This document shows positions 1 to 12,039 of a stretch of DNA of 64,000 nucleotides, piece after piece (position 1 is the first letter of the stretch; each line of letters opens with the position of its first letter). Both the position numbers and the translations under genes were made by a program. The notes beneath the pieces are model-generated. The model worked only from the letters and a program-made list of their open reading frames with translations. It made no database searches and was not told the DNA's origin. Origin of the DNA: Pseudisothecium myosuroides (lineage: Eukaryota > Streptophyta > Bryopsida > Hypnales > Lembophyllaceae); contig OX637288.1 in NCBI GenBank assembly GCA_951799445.1, forward strand, positions 2,234,501 through 2,298,500. Direction: 5' to 3'.

Positions 1-7
1 CTTTTAG

Positions 8-1290
8 CTTCTTCTTTGTGGTGCATCGTGGATGAGGCCCGAGGTAAAACGAAGAGACCGCAATGTGCACTGCCTTCAGGGTTGTACAATGATGTCCAAA
101 TCATGGCTGCTAGGGTAACTCATACGATGTGGTAATGTAGGATGGTTCATATTCAAGAGGTCCTGTATCGCTTCTACCAGACGATCTTGCCACAACCGAA
201 CCTGCGTATTTCAATGCTCCAACTTTCAAAATTGAGCAGGTGGGAGGGCATGCGTCTCTGTTCTTATTCCCCCAATTGTTACCGTCGTATCCTATCTTTC
301 AAAACTCTGGATAATAGAATTCTAGGAGTCAATCAGGGGAAAGGAAACTTAATGATTGCAGTACCTACCTTTCTTCTTCACCAAAATCCTAGTCTTGCTA
401 GGTTACGCAATCTGCGACGACATTGCCTAAAAGTGTGACAATGTTCTTCTCCATGCAGTGAAAGTATCTGCATGTGAATTTGGACTGACAAACTTTTGTT
501 TCATTTTTGAAGTGCATAGTGACAGGTAAACATCGAAGGTTACGGCTGGTTCACACCATTGCTATCTTGGAATCAGGAGAAGAGATTCAAGTTCTGCGTG
601 TTGCATTACATGAAGAACAATGGACGGGACCTCGGAATATGGAGTCCATCAGGTAGTATTGAATCTTTGAAACAATTACCTTGAATTTTTCTCACTGCTC
701 CGACCTATATTTCAGTAGTAGAAAACCCTCCCCCGTACTATTCTGGAAATGCTAGCTGCATTTTATTGACAGGGTATATGTTAAGAGGACTTGTCTTCAC
801 TTGCAGAAGCTAACCAAATTTCCTCTTCTTGTACACCAGTGAATCAGCTGAGTCACTTGCCTACCTATTACCCTTCTCCCAACGGGACCGGCCTGCGGTT
901 AATGAGTTGACAGGCTCTTGGAAGGTTTTTGAGATGAGCGCAAGTGCGATCCATCAGCCCGATGCCTCGTCACTGGCACGGCCTGCATATGCACATTTCT
1001 GCCAAGAATTGGTGCTAAAACAAGGCTTGCCGGGCCCGCTCAAAATGTACTTGGACGATGAAAATGAAGACGCCGAACCTGCTGAGGATCCTACTGTGTT
1101 ATGGTTACCAGGTGGTATTACAGCTAGTGTAGAGGCTAAGGAGGACGGTGTATTGACGGTGGGAGTTGGGTGGTTCTATGAGGATGGCACGTTCCTGTGT
1201 ATGGAAAGGGATTATGGACCTGATGGTAAGCTTTCAGAAGTGCGATCACAAACGAAAGTGAAGGGAGGATGGGCTGGTGGTCGTATGTAG
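8..1290 (+). CDS. Conserved plant protein, 3' part of gene (possibly DUF3598/calycin-like)
   Basis: Three exons join in phase: 141-239, 513-652 and 840-1290, with canonical GT-AG boundaries and the stop at 1288-1290. A further upstream exon at about 8-43 is possible, since its donor GAG|GTAAAA is in phase. The gene's start lies outside the window. The product has a DGSYSRGPVSLLPDD segment, then a GKHRRLRLVHTIAI strand, a WTGPRN segment, and a C-terminal half with LWLPGGI and a GGWAGGRM end. The pattern of short beta strands with LPGGI near the end resembles DUF3598-type, calycin-like plastid proteins. That assignment is from memory and weak. No catalytic motif is recognised. The splice phases and uninterrupted reading support a functional gene. 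The TTG at 829 sits in the last intron and is not a real start. Confidence 0.7.
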
Positions 1291-4200
1291 GATGACCGGT
1301 TCTAGACAAACAATTTTGTAGACACAATGCGGTCACATTGATTGTTTTCTACATGGAGTCGTGGTTTGAAGTCCCTTTGAACTGGTGAAATCATTAGAAT
1401 AACATGTTCTTATTTTATTCTTTGACTTCTATTGAATTGATCAACTCTGTTACGATCTCTGTTACTATCATAGGTGGTCTAATATGTGGATTGCAGATTC
1501 ATTTGGTGATGTTCAGACAACACTCTACCCTGTAGAGCATTCTACTCGGGATCGTGGTTCTCAGTAGTGACCCAGAAAGTAGTAATGAATCCGGAATACG
1601 CCGTATTCTACCTTATCTGTTTTTCAATGGGGACTGACGTGAGGAAGTTCGTTGGATATCTGAAGGCAAGCTTCATTGATTTTGCATCTGTAAACCAGTT
1701 GTGAAGGCGAAAACGGATTTTACGTACGACTTCAAAGAAGTGGTAAAATTCATGTTTTCAATTTTCAATGTGATTGTTACCAAATAGAATTGCACACAAA
1801 GAATCAAATCTGATGAGGAGTGTTGTAGGGGAACTGCTCCTGCGAAGCCATGAGAGGGCTTCAGTTCTGAATGCAAGTAATAGCAGACACTATTATTTTC
1901 CATGTCGGGTATCAGGAGTAGGCTTCATCTCTAAGTTTACCAGGTTCTCAGATGCCGTATTGATAGAAAAAAGTGAACATTCTAATGTTAGTCCTGTAGC
2001 GCTTCTCCAAATTGCGCAAGCAAAAGAAACTCTTCATTTCCAATCAAGCTCTAAGGTAATCAAACCTAAAAGCATCCAAATTACTATTAAAAGATTGCTT
2101 AATTTTTGTTGGATCTTGTTGGAAGTCAAAATAGGATTTGCATTCTCTTCTTATGCATTATTTGGACAACATATGAACAAATTATGAATGTTCAAACTAT
2201 TGAAAATAGGTTATTCTAGAATCTCCCATAGATTCTCATAAAAAGAGGTGGTACACTTTAGGCAAGATTTTGTAGGGATTGGTTATAAAAAGGGGTCACA
2301 ATTAGGTGCATGGATAGACACCAAAACCACTAGACATGGATAGTTGAACAACCCTAAAAGATTCTTCCCACTTGATCCTAAGCATGCTCTTAAATAGAAA
2401 AAAAGTGGATTCACTCTTATGACAATTTCTCCCAAGTCTACTTGGTTGTTGATGTGGCTTTTGACAAGAGACACTATTATCACATAAGTTTTCAAGCCTA
2501 AACCACGAGCATCAAGAGTTATAGCTTGTAAGAATAGAATTTCAAAATTCATAGATTTCAAAAGTGGAACATCATTTTTTAATAATGGAATGCCTTTCAA
2601 ACTTTAAAATTGTGCCGACTTAGAAGTCTGCATTAGTAACTAACTTGTTACACTTCAACTATGCTTCACACTAGGAGCAACATCATCAATGATCAACACA
2701 ATTATGATCATGGAACATTGTATAAAAGAGAATGATCATGCCTACAAGCAACAACAATAATTCTAGTAGTTTTTGAATCTTTTAGTTTTTAGATCTTTGT
2801 TTGTTGAAATTTGTGTTTCAGTAAAGGTCCAAGTCCCTACAATCATTCTTGTGATAATTGTGATTTCTCATGCTACTTTACACATCTTAAGCTGAAGTTT
2901 AATATTTTGCAATTGGCTCTTTTGTAGATTGTGCAGTCTTGACCACTCTTTGAGGTTTAGAGAGCTTTGGAAGGAAAATAGGGTAATTTCACATTATAGG
3001 ATACTAATTTATGTCATACACCATGATCGTGTACACAAAGTGTTCCATTTACACAAGTTTTTCTCCAAGTGACAAATTTTTGCATCAAAATTTGTATTAG
3101 ATAATCTACTCCATTTGCCACAACTACTCTATGATCATTTTGAAAATTTGAAGAATTTTTCCACCTCACAATTAGGATAAAATGCACATTAAAAATGCAT
3201 AATAAAATCCTGAAAAGTCAATCTATGATTTTTAACATCAAAATTAAATGTAAAAAATGTAGAAAAATCCTAAAATAATATTAACCCGTGAAGTCCTAAG
3301 GCCTTTCCATCTAAAACCACTCAAAACTGTCATTTCTATTACAAAGAGCAAAAAATGTTTAAAAAAAACAAACTGAATATTTGAATGTAGGACCTTGTAC
3401 TAGACTAGTAGGATTGTGCAAAAGAAATTTTAGAGACTTTGACCATGTAGATTGCAAGATATTTGCATTTAAATTGAAGAAAACAAGTTTTTTTGCATCT
3501 TGCTTATTGAGATTTTTTGACTTTGAATCTTCTTAGCTTAATTTTTGCATTAATCATTTTGAATTTCTAATTTTTTATGTTGTAGAATTGAATTTAGAGT
3601 CTAGAATTTTATTTTTCTTAAACATTTATTTTTTACTTATTAAAAATTGTGAAGTGGAAATTCAAGATTGAAGGAAAAACTAAACCATTAATAGCTCTGA
3701 GATGGAATTGAAGTACACTAATCTCAATGGAGAGATTGTTATAGCAAGGATCCTAACTTTGTGAATTTATTTTTTTGAAAAATTGTAAAAATTGTAAATT
3801 AAATACAATATTTTCTATTAGTAATCCAAATAGAAAGAATCAAAGCTTCTCATATAGGTAAAAATAAAAGATATAAAAAAGAAATTAAAAAAAAACATTT
3901 TGTTTTAAATTTTTATGAAGATTTTTTCGCCACCAAACTAAAATTTGGGTTTATTAATCGTGCCATAAATTTTTCTCTTATGCAGTAATTGAAATAAAAA
4001 TTAAATTTCCAAAAAGCTAATGTGGTTTATGATCTTTACAAGAAATTTCAAAAAATAACGACAAATATTGGGATCATAGGAGCCTATCCAAATATCCATT
4101 TTGTTTTGCAAAGGAACAATGGAACTTTTGGGGTTAACATAAAAAATACAATCTTCTTGAAATAAAATATCTAAGTAAAAAAATTCAAAATTATTTTCAA

Positions 4201-5082
4201 TTGTTATCAATGCAATGTTAAACTTTTGTGTGCACAATGCACCTTAACAAATCACTCTTTTAACATAAATTTCCTCATTTAGTCCAAGTAGAGATTTTTT
4301 CATTGAATTTTTCAATGTAATTATATATAATAAACTTGCCAATCACCGCATAGACAAAATTCAAAACCCTTCTCTCAATAAACATAGAGACTTGCATGTT
4401 TTGAAATTTTGCATGATTATTAAATGTCATGTTACAATTCACCTTCAAAAAACAAAATGCAAAAAGGTTTCTGGCTACAAATTTTAATTGCAATTTGAAG
4501 GTGATGAAGCCGAAATCTAGTTAAAAATTCCTTGCAACCAATGACCGCACATTCCAATTACCACACAATGTGCGGTCATTGGGCAATGATACCAAATTTT
4601 GTTCCCATCACAATTGAATTGGTAGTTGAATTGTGTGGTTAGAGTTTGGTCATTGGAGGGGTGGTTGTGCGGTTAGTGTTTGGTCATTGGAAGGGTTGTT
4701 TTGCAGTGTTTGGATGTGTGTAGTAAATGGCCAGTTTACTCTACCTTGAAATGATTCAATTTGTAAAAAATGTGCTTCTACTTCAAATTGAATGTGCATT
4801 TAGTAAGATGAATTTTCAAAATTCTTAAAACAATGCATAGTAGTGCATTTTGACAAGAAATTTTGTACAATGCCCTAAATCAAAGTAAGATAACTCCTAA
4901 TTTTGACTTAAAAGAGTATCTTTCAAAATTTGACCTTTTTAGATCTATATTTCAAAATTAACCGATTAAATTAATTCTTCTATGCAATCTTGATCAACAC
5001 ACCAAGTTTCAATTTCAAAAATCAAAAATTCCATTTTTGTTTAATTGTTTTGAGTGTTTTTCATTAGGTTGCATAATAATTA
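1291..5082. other. AT-rich intergenic DNA without a recognisable gene
   Basis: About 3.8 kb of AT-rich sequence follows the first gene. Open frames here are short, run through low-complexity A/T stretches, lack splice context and show no protein motif, so I call none of them. Apart from a 16-bp perfect hairpin near 4.5 kb I see no organised structure. Confidence 0.6.
4538..4582. repeat. Perfect 16-bp inverted repeat (hairpin)
   Basis: CCAATGACCGCACATT at 4538-4553 is the exact reverse complement of 4567-4582, with a 13-base spacer. Degenerate copies of the TGCGGT...GGTCATTGG motif follow at about 4650-4700. It could be the remnant ends of a small transposon, but no target duplication is evident. 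Confidence 0.6.
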
Positions 5083-5545
5083 ATTAAAAAATATTGGTAA
5101 TGAATTTTTTTAAATTTATTGTGCAAATATTTAAGAAACATTAATGTGCACATTTCACTTTGAGGGAAAAACCACATTACCTAGGAAAAATTTTACACTA
5201 CAAAGAATTTAATGTCAAGGTAATGCCTTTCCAAATTTTATTAAATAGATATTTATGAATTGTAATTATAATTTACTAATCAACCGTTGTTTCATGAGTA
5301 CTACTATACTTTTGAGCACAATGGTGCAATTGCTTTGCCAAAACCTAATTGTAATTTAGAGAAATTTGTTGTACAAATTTTTTATTAGTAATACCTTGAC
5401 ATTGAGTTCTCTATGGTGTAAAATTTTTCCTAAGTAATGTATTTTTTCCCTCAAAGTGAAATGTTCAAATTTATTTTTCTAAAATATTTGCATAATAAAA
5501 TTTCAAAAATTCGTCACCAATATTTTTCAATCAATTAACCAATTC
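5083..5545. repeat. Foldback repeat with arms of about 150 bp
   Basis: The left arm (about 5083-5230) and right arm (about 5388-5545) are inverted copies. Both contain AATATTTA/AATATTTT stretches, CATTTCACTTTGAGGGAAAA, a TAGGAAAAATTTTACAC block and AATGTCAAGGTA, in opposite orientation. The centre is about 160 bp of AT-rich DNA. It looks like a decayed foldback or MITE-type element. The target duplication is not resolvable. Confidence 0.6.
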
Positions 5546-5787
5546 CTCTCATAATTGCCTTTCTTTTGCACACTGAAAATTGAAGGCTTCCTTGTCATGC
5601 AACATTTTTTTTGCACCCATAAATTTCCTTTACATGACTCATTGAGAAGGGTGAATGCAAGAAACAATTGTATTGTTTTGATGTCACTTCCAATGTACCT
5701 TGTGTCACAACTTTGGAGTTATTGATCCAGTAGAAAAAAAATTCTAGAAAAAGAGTATATTATCTTTTTAATCATTTTTTTAATTAA

Positions 5788-6771
5788 TACCTTAAGGACC
5801 ACAAGTGCAGGTTTTGAACAACAAATGAACAAAAACAGATCCAGAGCTCACAAAAATGCATTTTGTCATCCATCATTTTTACTGAAAATTCTTGTGTTAA
5901 GGTAGGAGGCTCAGAAATGGAGCATCTAAGGGCTGGTCCGCCTTTTTCATGTATTTTTTTAGACGGGAGTATTTTTAGCTCATTTTTCAGACATAGAGAA
6001 ATTGATAAGGAATCTAATCCAAGTGGTTTCGTATTTTTCCAAGCATTTTTGAATTACTTATGAATTTTCAAACGAGTTGGGTTGTAGGTCCCTCTTTGTG
6101 ACCCTAGGTCTTTCATAAACGGTTCACTTGCAATTTTAAATAAAAATGGGGAAAGCAAAGAAAATGACTGGCTCTTGCAATTAATAATGCTTTTTTCCTT
6201 GATTCATTAAATGACTATACTAGTCAATTTGAGAACCAACTCATGTTCATTTCACAGCCATTTATAGGGTCCATTCTTAATACCCGCTCTGTTTTACAGC
6301 CTCCTACCTTAGTTCTTTAACATTTGTACAATATAGATTATGAAGATTTTGCTTTGCAAATATTCTATAATTCAAAAGGTATTGGTAGGTCTAGCCTCAA
6401 AAACTAACTTTTTTAGTTCAAAAAATGATCCTTCAAAAATGACTTGAATCAAAATATGAAATAAAATTCTTCAAAAATCACTATGAATAGGACTCAACAT
6501 TTTAAACTTATAGAAAAAAATTCTTGTAGAAATCATAAATATACAATCTACAATCAATTACAGAAGGAATTTTTAATTTTTGGCTTCAAATTTTATTGTA
6601 AAATATTGGTTTGTGTATTTGTTGATCTAACTGTATGGATGTGATTTATAAATCATGTTGTACAACTACTGTTTGAGAGTCATCATTAAAATATTGTTCT
6701 AAGTTGTATTTTATAATAGATCTTCACAATTTTGGAAATCTTGGGATCCACGGCCCCTAGTCCTTTAAGGA
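5788..6771. mobile_element. TTAA-flanked non-autonomous element (copy 1), interrupted by a MITE
   Basis: TTAA precedes 5788 and follows 6771. The ends TACCTTAAGGACC and (reverse complement) TCCTTAAAGGACTA are inverted. Without the MITE at 5900-6309 the element is about 572 bp and aligns along its length with the intact 565-bp copy at 43005-43569; both contain TATAGATTATGAAGATTTTG and GTAGGTCTAGCCTCAAAAA. It carries no coding frame, so it would need a transposase from elsewhere. The TTAA target and CCC-type termini match the piggyBac rule (inference). Confidence 0.65.
5900..6309 (+). mobile_element. TA-flanked MITE, AGGTAGGAGGCT family (copy 1)
   Basis: A 410-bp element begins AGGTAGGAGGCT and ends AGCCTCCTACCT, with TA on both sides. 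It is nearly identical to 9160-9569 and is present inverted at 61955-62365. It is inserted in the TTAA element whose uninterrupted relative at 43 kb shows the empty site. TA duplication and short TIRs suggest a Tc1/mariner-type (Stowaway-like) MITE. Internal open frames are shared by all copies and are not genes. Confidence 0.8.
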
Positions 6772-6948
6772 TTAATTTTTGAACAATCATTTTATATTTT
6801 AAATGCATTTTTGCTAATTTCTCACACTTTGCAGTTTCATGTTTTTTAAAACCTTTGAATACCCCAAAAGAAAATCTAAAAGTCAACTTTTAAGATTATA
6901 TTTTCATCATAGGCATGTACTTACAATGCAAAAGAAAACTAAAATAAC

Positions 6949-7720
6949 AAATTTTATGTCCTCCACATGAATGCAAAATAAGTCTCTATTGTGTATGTAT
7001 TTCTAGACATTTAGCATCACTTCTTCGGTTGAATCTAACCTCTATAAAAAATTTAAGAAGGAATTTTTTTTTTAGTGTTTTTTACTATTTTATAATAATT
7101 TAAACAATAAAATATCTATTTTTTTCCAAATTTTTCATAGATCTACTAGTGAATAACTTTTGGAAAATTGTTTTTTAGACTTAAATTTGAAAGAGATTAG
7201 AAGAGATTTGAGGGCTCTAAGAGCCCACAAGTTATCTAGCCCTGGAACAACCTGGGAGCAATAATCTGACGTGGCCAAGAGAGTGCTACGTCAGAAAATA
7301 ATAAAAAATTAATTTTTAAATAATTTTTTTAATATTTTATATTTTTTTAATAATGTTTTTTATTTTTTTATTTTTTTATTTTTTTTATTTTTTATTTTTT
7401 TATTCTGATTGTTCCCAGCTGCAAGAACAGTCTAAAACGGCCCCTTGCAGCCCTCAAATCTCTTCTAATGCAAATTTTATGTCCTCCACATAAATGCAAA
7501 ATAAGTCTCTATTGCGCATGTATTTCTAGACATTTAGAAAATGTTTCCATCACTTCTTTGGTTGAATCTAACCTCTAAAAAAAATTTAAGAAGGAATTTT
7601 TTTTGAGTGTTCTTTACTATTTTATAATAATTTAAACAATAAAATATCTATTTTTTTTCAAATTTTTCATAGATCTATTAGTGAATAACTTTTGGAAAAT
7701 TATTTTTTAGACTTAAATTT
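6949..7720. repeat. Direct duplication of about 240 bp flanking a MITE
   Basis: 6949-7188 and 7471-7720 are near-identical direct copies, both starting CAAATTTTATGTCCTCCACA and ending in TTTTTTAGACTTAAATTT. The second copy has a small insertion after ACATTTAG. Between them lies exactly one MITE (7196-7469) plus a few bases. A tandem duplication of the host DNA next to the insertion is the simplest explanation. Confidence 0.75.
7196..7469 (+). mobile_element. MITE with ATTAGAAGAGATTTGAGGG termini (copy 1)
   Basis: A 274-bp element has 19-bp inverted ends ATTAGAAGAGATTTGAGGG / CCCTCAAATCTCTTCTAAT. Related copies are at 43851-44134 (inverted) and 63601-63894. All carry an internal ACGTGGC...GC(C/T)ACGT hairpin next to a long T/A-rich tract. 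It is non-coding and the superfamily is unassigned. Confidence 0.75.
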
Positions 7721-9159
7721 TTGTAAATTTATTATTTGTAGTATTCTACTAATTTTATGTATTTTATTTTATTATTTTATTATTTTTTCAAAAGCTCATA
7801 ATACTTCCAATTCTTTTCCAAATGCAACAAAATGAGCAAGTGTTTTTTGCAATCACCCATAACTAGAAAGGTTAATTTTGTTAAATTAAAATATTCTAAT
7901 AGTTTGAAACATTAATTTTTTTAAATTGGCAATATTGCACTACTTGAAAACGTCAATTTTTAATTTGACAAGTAGTCATCAATCAAGAGTCAAAGTGACA
8001 TATGTAAGATTTTCATTTTCTAGCACTCAATATATTTATGATGTTCTAGTGACTTATACAAATCATAAATAAGATCATTTAATCAACATCCAATCAAGCA
8101 ACATTGATAATACTTAAAGCAACAACAAAGACATTGATAAGGTCTTAAATCCTAAACTTATAGGGAGTTTGTTGTGATTGCTCACAAACAATTATAATCA
8201 CTTAGCCTATAACCACCTAAAAATCAGCCATCCCCAGTTGTATATTGCAAGCTTACCACAAGCATTTTCTCCCCAATCAAGCAGAAATAACAATTCACAA
8301 AAAAAAAGTTGTATAATTAGATAAGTAGAAGATTCATTTCAATGCATTAAGCATCTTTGACAAGTCTGAGGATGCTTGCATGAGTAGACCGCATAAACAA
8401 GTCGAGGGTAGCTACAACCTAATAACCTCACCTTAGGTGTGAACAACACTATCTTACTCCAAGTTAAGCACTATCGAGCCGCCTCCTGTAAAAAAAGTCC
8501 CCGATTATGTCCCATAATGCCCTAATAATAGTGCCAGGCACTCATAACAATGCCAGACACTCTTGCATGCTTAACGCAACGGGATGCCCTTACATGACAG
8601 GAAGCCCTCGTGTGAGGGCCTCCCACTATACAATATGCTTCCATGGCTTCCTTTACATAATATTGTGTGTAAAGCCAATAATTAAAACTCTAAGAGAGTT
8701 GAAAATTTTGTCATTCTTCCTCAGGACCCAAACAAATTATCATCATTTTGTGCATCATCATTTTATTCTAATTCTTTACAAAATGCAACATTTCTACTCT
8801 AGAGCCCGGATGAGAAAGTAGCATGATAGACCCTTCATTCACGGTGGGCTTTGGCCAATGTTATGATTATTGGCTCCAACCAAAGGGGAAGAGGCTTTGC
8901 ATCAACTGAAGCTAAGCTTCTTGTGATGAAGTTTGAGTAGTTGCTTGTTCAATAACCAAGCCACTCCCAAAAAAAAAAAATCCTAAGTGGCACCAACACA
9001 TCACGAGGATTTATCCAACTCGATCTTGGGTTGGCCGTGTAGTGTAGCTGTGGTTTCATGACGGTCTAGCAATTGGGCAATTGGCCTGGTCTCTCTTAGT
9101 CTTAAAAAATTCATAAAAAAGCTTAAAAGGTAGTGAGAAAATATTTGCACCGAGGGCTA
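7721..9159. other. Intergenic DNA with dispersed-repeat fragments
   Basis: Mostly AT-rich and non-coding. GCAATCACCC at about 7849-7858 could be the right end of an element starting GGGTGAATGCAAG near 5649, but the 4-base flanks do not match well. About 8865-8925 (TTGGCTCC...CTTTGCATCAAC) occurs inverted at about 42460-42510. About 8500-8660 is more GC-rich but has no recognised frame. Confidence 0.5.
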
Positions 9160-9569
9160 AGGTAGGAGGCTCAGAAATGGAGCATCTAAGGGCTGGTCCG
9201 CCTTTTTCATGTATTTCTTTAGACGGGAATATTTTTAGCTCATTTTTCAAACGTAGAGAAATTGATAAGGAATCTAATCCAAGTGGTTTCGTATTTTTTC
9301 AAGCATTTTTGAATTACTTATGAATTTTCAAACGAGTTGGGTTGTAGGTCCCTATTTGTGACCCTAGGTCTTTCATAAATGGTTCACTTGCAATTCTAAA
9401 TAAAAATGGGGAAAGCAAAGAAAATGATTGGCTCTTGCAATTAATAATGCTTTTTTCCTTGATTCATTAAATGACTATACTAGTCAATTTGAGAACCAAC
9501 TCATGTCCATTTCACAACCATTTATAGGGTCCGTTCTTAATACCCACTCTGTTTTACAGCCTCCTACCT
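9160..9569 (+). mobile_element. TA-flanked MITE, AGGTAGGAGGCT family (copy 2)
   Basis: 410 bp with the same ends and TA flanks as 5900-6309, differing at only a few positions. The closeness of the two copies suggests recent movement. It lies about 40 bp upstream of a LINE insertion, which is a separate event. Confidence 0.8.
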
Positions 9570-9618
9570 TAGTCTCTCTAGTTCTGTGTACTGTTTCCCT
9601 TGCAATGGAAATTGTCCA

Positions 9619-10688
9619 GTCGGGCAACAGTCGGACTCACTTCAAGGTAATTGTCCATTATTCCAACCTCAAATGAGGTTGTAACTCATACTGGCCATGT
9701 CCGCAGGGTTCGCATTTTAGAAGTTAAGAAAGGAAGCAACAACACTTTGCATTTGCTCTTCTCCGGTGCTATCCAATCTATGAAGTTTGATCTTGCTCGT
9801 TGGCAATGGGATGATGGCAACAATTTGGTGGCTTATACTACATCTTTGGGCCGTAATCTCATCACCAGACATCGCCAGTTAAAGAGATCCATACCCTCAA
9901 AATGGTCTGGCCATCTCCCTTCAACATTTCTACCTGATTGGAAAGAAGTTTGGCACAAGTCACGTTCACAGAAAGAGGCAGCTTTCATGTGGTCTGTATG
10001 GCACAATGCGGTAGCGGTACACTCATGGCGTGCAAGAATTCCTCGGACATTGATACCAATTGTAATTGTTGCTCCTTAGCTTGCGAAGAAACACCTATAC
10101 ATCGATTCTTTTCTTGTCCAAGGGCCCAAGAGGTTTGGGACTATGCTCAGTCCATTCTCTACCACATCCAAGGGGACTCAACCGGACCCCATACCCGTTT
10201 TGACTTCTCCCAATGTATTTTTGGGTCTTCGCTTCCAAGACGTTTTCATGTTCTCCGAACCATTTGGACCCTTCTACGTGGCTCGTCGCTTTGGCTTATC
10301 TGGATTTCCCGTAATAGTACGGTTTTTTCTAACAACCGGTGGCCTCTGGAGGTTACTCACGACAATATGTGGAATGCGCTATTTGATTATGGGCGCATGG
10401 CACAATTAAAGGCATGAATAGGGGCTCAACAGCTCCCCCAACAAGCTTCTACCATTTGGGATAGATTTGATAACATTTGGATCCACTCTCCTGTTCTTGC
10501 TAGTAGGCTAGACTCATGCATTATCTGGAACAAGAAGGGCCCTCCCCTTTGTTTGTTTCAGTAGTTCTCTTGGTTTCTTTTTGGCTCTTGCTCTTATCTC
10601 TTCATTGTCTAGCTCTTGAGCTTGGTTGCTGTTCTTGGTTTTTTTAATGCAATGGTTCGTTCCATTTGTTCAAAAAAAAAAAAAAAAA
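9619..10688 (+). mobile_element. 5'-truncated LINE (non-LTR retrotransposon), zf-RVT end
   Basis: The 3' end of an L1-type plant LINE. The 11-bp direct repeats GAAATTGTCCA at 9608-9618 and 10689-10699 are its target duplication, and it ends in an A-rich tail after TTTGTTC. The coding remnant encodes the C-terminal reverse-transcriptase zinc-binding region (zf-RVT: NCNCC...ACEE...HRFFSCPRA..VW). Relative to the copy at 31.4 kb it has a one-base deletion near 10040 (ATTCCTCGG for ATTGCCCCGG), which shifts the frame from 9651-10079 into 9938-10417. No catalytic RT or endonuclease domain remains. It is a dead copy. Confidence 0.85.
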
Positions 10689-10699
10689 GAAATTGTCCA

Positions 10700-12039
10700 T
10701 GTGTTTAAAATAAATAAATAAATAAATGAATGAATGTGCTACAAGGTACACTGGGTGGCCTTTCAAGTTACCGACGGGAATGAAATCAAGGGACATTCAT
10801 CCAAACGATGAATCATGGACGAACTTAGGGTTTCAAGCTCCGCATCGTCACTGCAACCCCTCCGGTTTAGCATTTTGGAAGCGCACTCTGCTTTGTGCTC
10901 TTCCTTATCCATGTCGTGGGCATCCCTCGGTTCTTATATGCAAGCTCAATATTCTTCTTAAGCCTTCCACAGCAATTAGTAATGCTTCACGTGAGCAAGC
11001 AGCTGTGGAGGCCTTGGAGTTTCAAGCACCTTCTGGTGTCCCCTCGTTTGTGTCCAGGCGTTGGCCACCGATCGTTCCTCTCTGTCTCCTGCTCTCTGGA
11101 CCCAGCGAATTCCTCGTCGCCCGACTGGGGAAGTTTGTTCCGGCCGAGCACCTTGTCATGGAGCATTAGGTGATTCCTTTGGCAAAATTTCATTGGAATT
11201 TGATTCCAAATTCAGTGAGGATGTTACTCAGATAGTTTGATTTTGCACAATGGCTCGAATGCGCATACACGATACGCCCTGGCAAGCAAAGGCGAAGATG
11301 CCGAATGCGCTTAGTGTCGGGGTTTAGAATTGGTATGCGCATTTTAGAGACTTCAGTCTTAAATTTCAGGGGTTTTAACTCAATTTTTGGCTCAATTAAC
11401 TCAATTTTTGAGGGTCATTTTCAACTCCTTGACTTGTTATTTTGGAGCTTTAAAAATTATAATGATTTAGTTAATGTTTTTGGTAATAGTAGACACCAAA
11501 TGTAGCTGAATTTGTAAGACCAAATCATTATTTTTGCAATCTCTGCAGAGTAGATTTTCAAACAGTACTTCCCTTTTGATTATTTGTTTTTGCTATCTTA
11601 GAAGAAAGGGATCCAACTAAAATTATACTTTTCTTCTTTACGAACATGGAAGTATACATTTGATTCTCTGTGCATTTTGAAAAAGCAAGAGTGATATTAA
11701 TTCTAAACATTGACTAGAATTGTCATTAACTGCTACAAAATTCAAGATATATGAATTAGAAAGCACAGCGTGGTCATCGGGGGTTTAAGGGTAAATGAAG
11801 GATGTCAGGGTTTAGAATTGATTTGTATATTTGAGGAGTTTGATGAGTGAATCAGTTTTGTAACATTCTTGCTGATTCTGCAAGGTTCGTCTTTCAAGAT
11901 TTTTGGTTTTATTTTCTGGTTAATTATCTTTTGTAGGGCTTTAGCGGATGTGAATGGTCATCCTCTTGATCTGCTCTTTTTGATTAACATTGATAATCCT
12001 TCAAAATCGTATGGTCATTGAGTATGTTTCTGTGTTCAG
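10700..12039. other. Region upstream of the 12-kb gene, possible 5' exon or UTR
   Basis: After the LINE comes a (TAAA)n-type microsatellite at about 10706-10735. About 10740-11200 is clearly more GC-rich than its surroundings, has overlapping open frames on both strands, and a possible donor at 11169 (TTAG|GTGATT). It may hold the 5' UTR or first coding exon of the next gene, but I cannot choose a frame. 11200-12039 looks like intron or intergenic DNA. Confidence 0.4.

Noticed and set aside
829..1290. Stand-alone 153-aa protein starting at TTG 829
   Set aside because: The first residues fall in an intron. The acceptor at 839 joins in phase to the exon at 513-652, giving one longer protein.
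7319..7412. T/A-rich low-complexity tract
   Set aside because: It is the internal tract of a MITE found in all copies, not an independent satellite or regulatory site.
5649..7858. A large element from GGGTGAATGCAAG to GCAATCACCC
   Set aside because: The ends resemble the 33620 and 44522 elements, but the 4-base flanks differ and the interior is a mix of other insertions, so the boundaries are not secure.
10726..11169. 147-aa plus-strand frame in a GC-rich patch
   Set aside because: Another plus frame and a minus frame are also open over part of it, and no motif or phase-compatible junction to the next exon could be chosen. Kept only as a possible 5' region.
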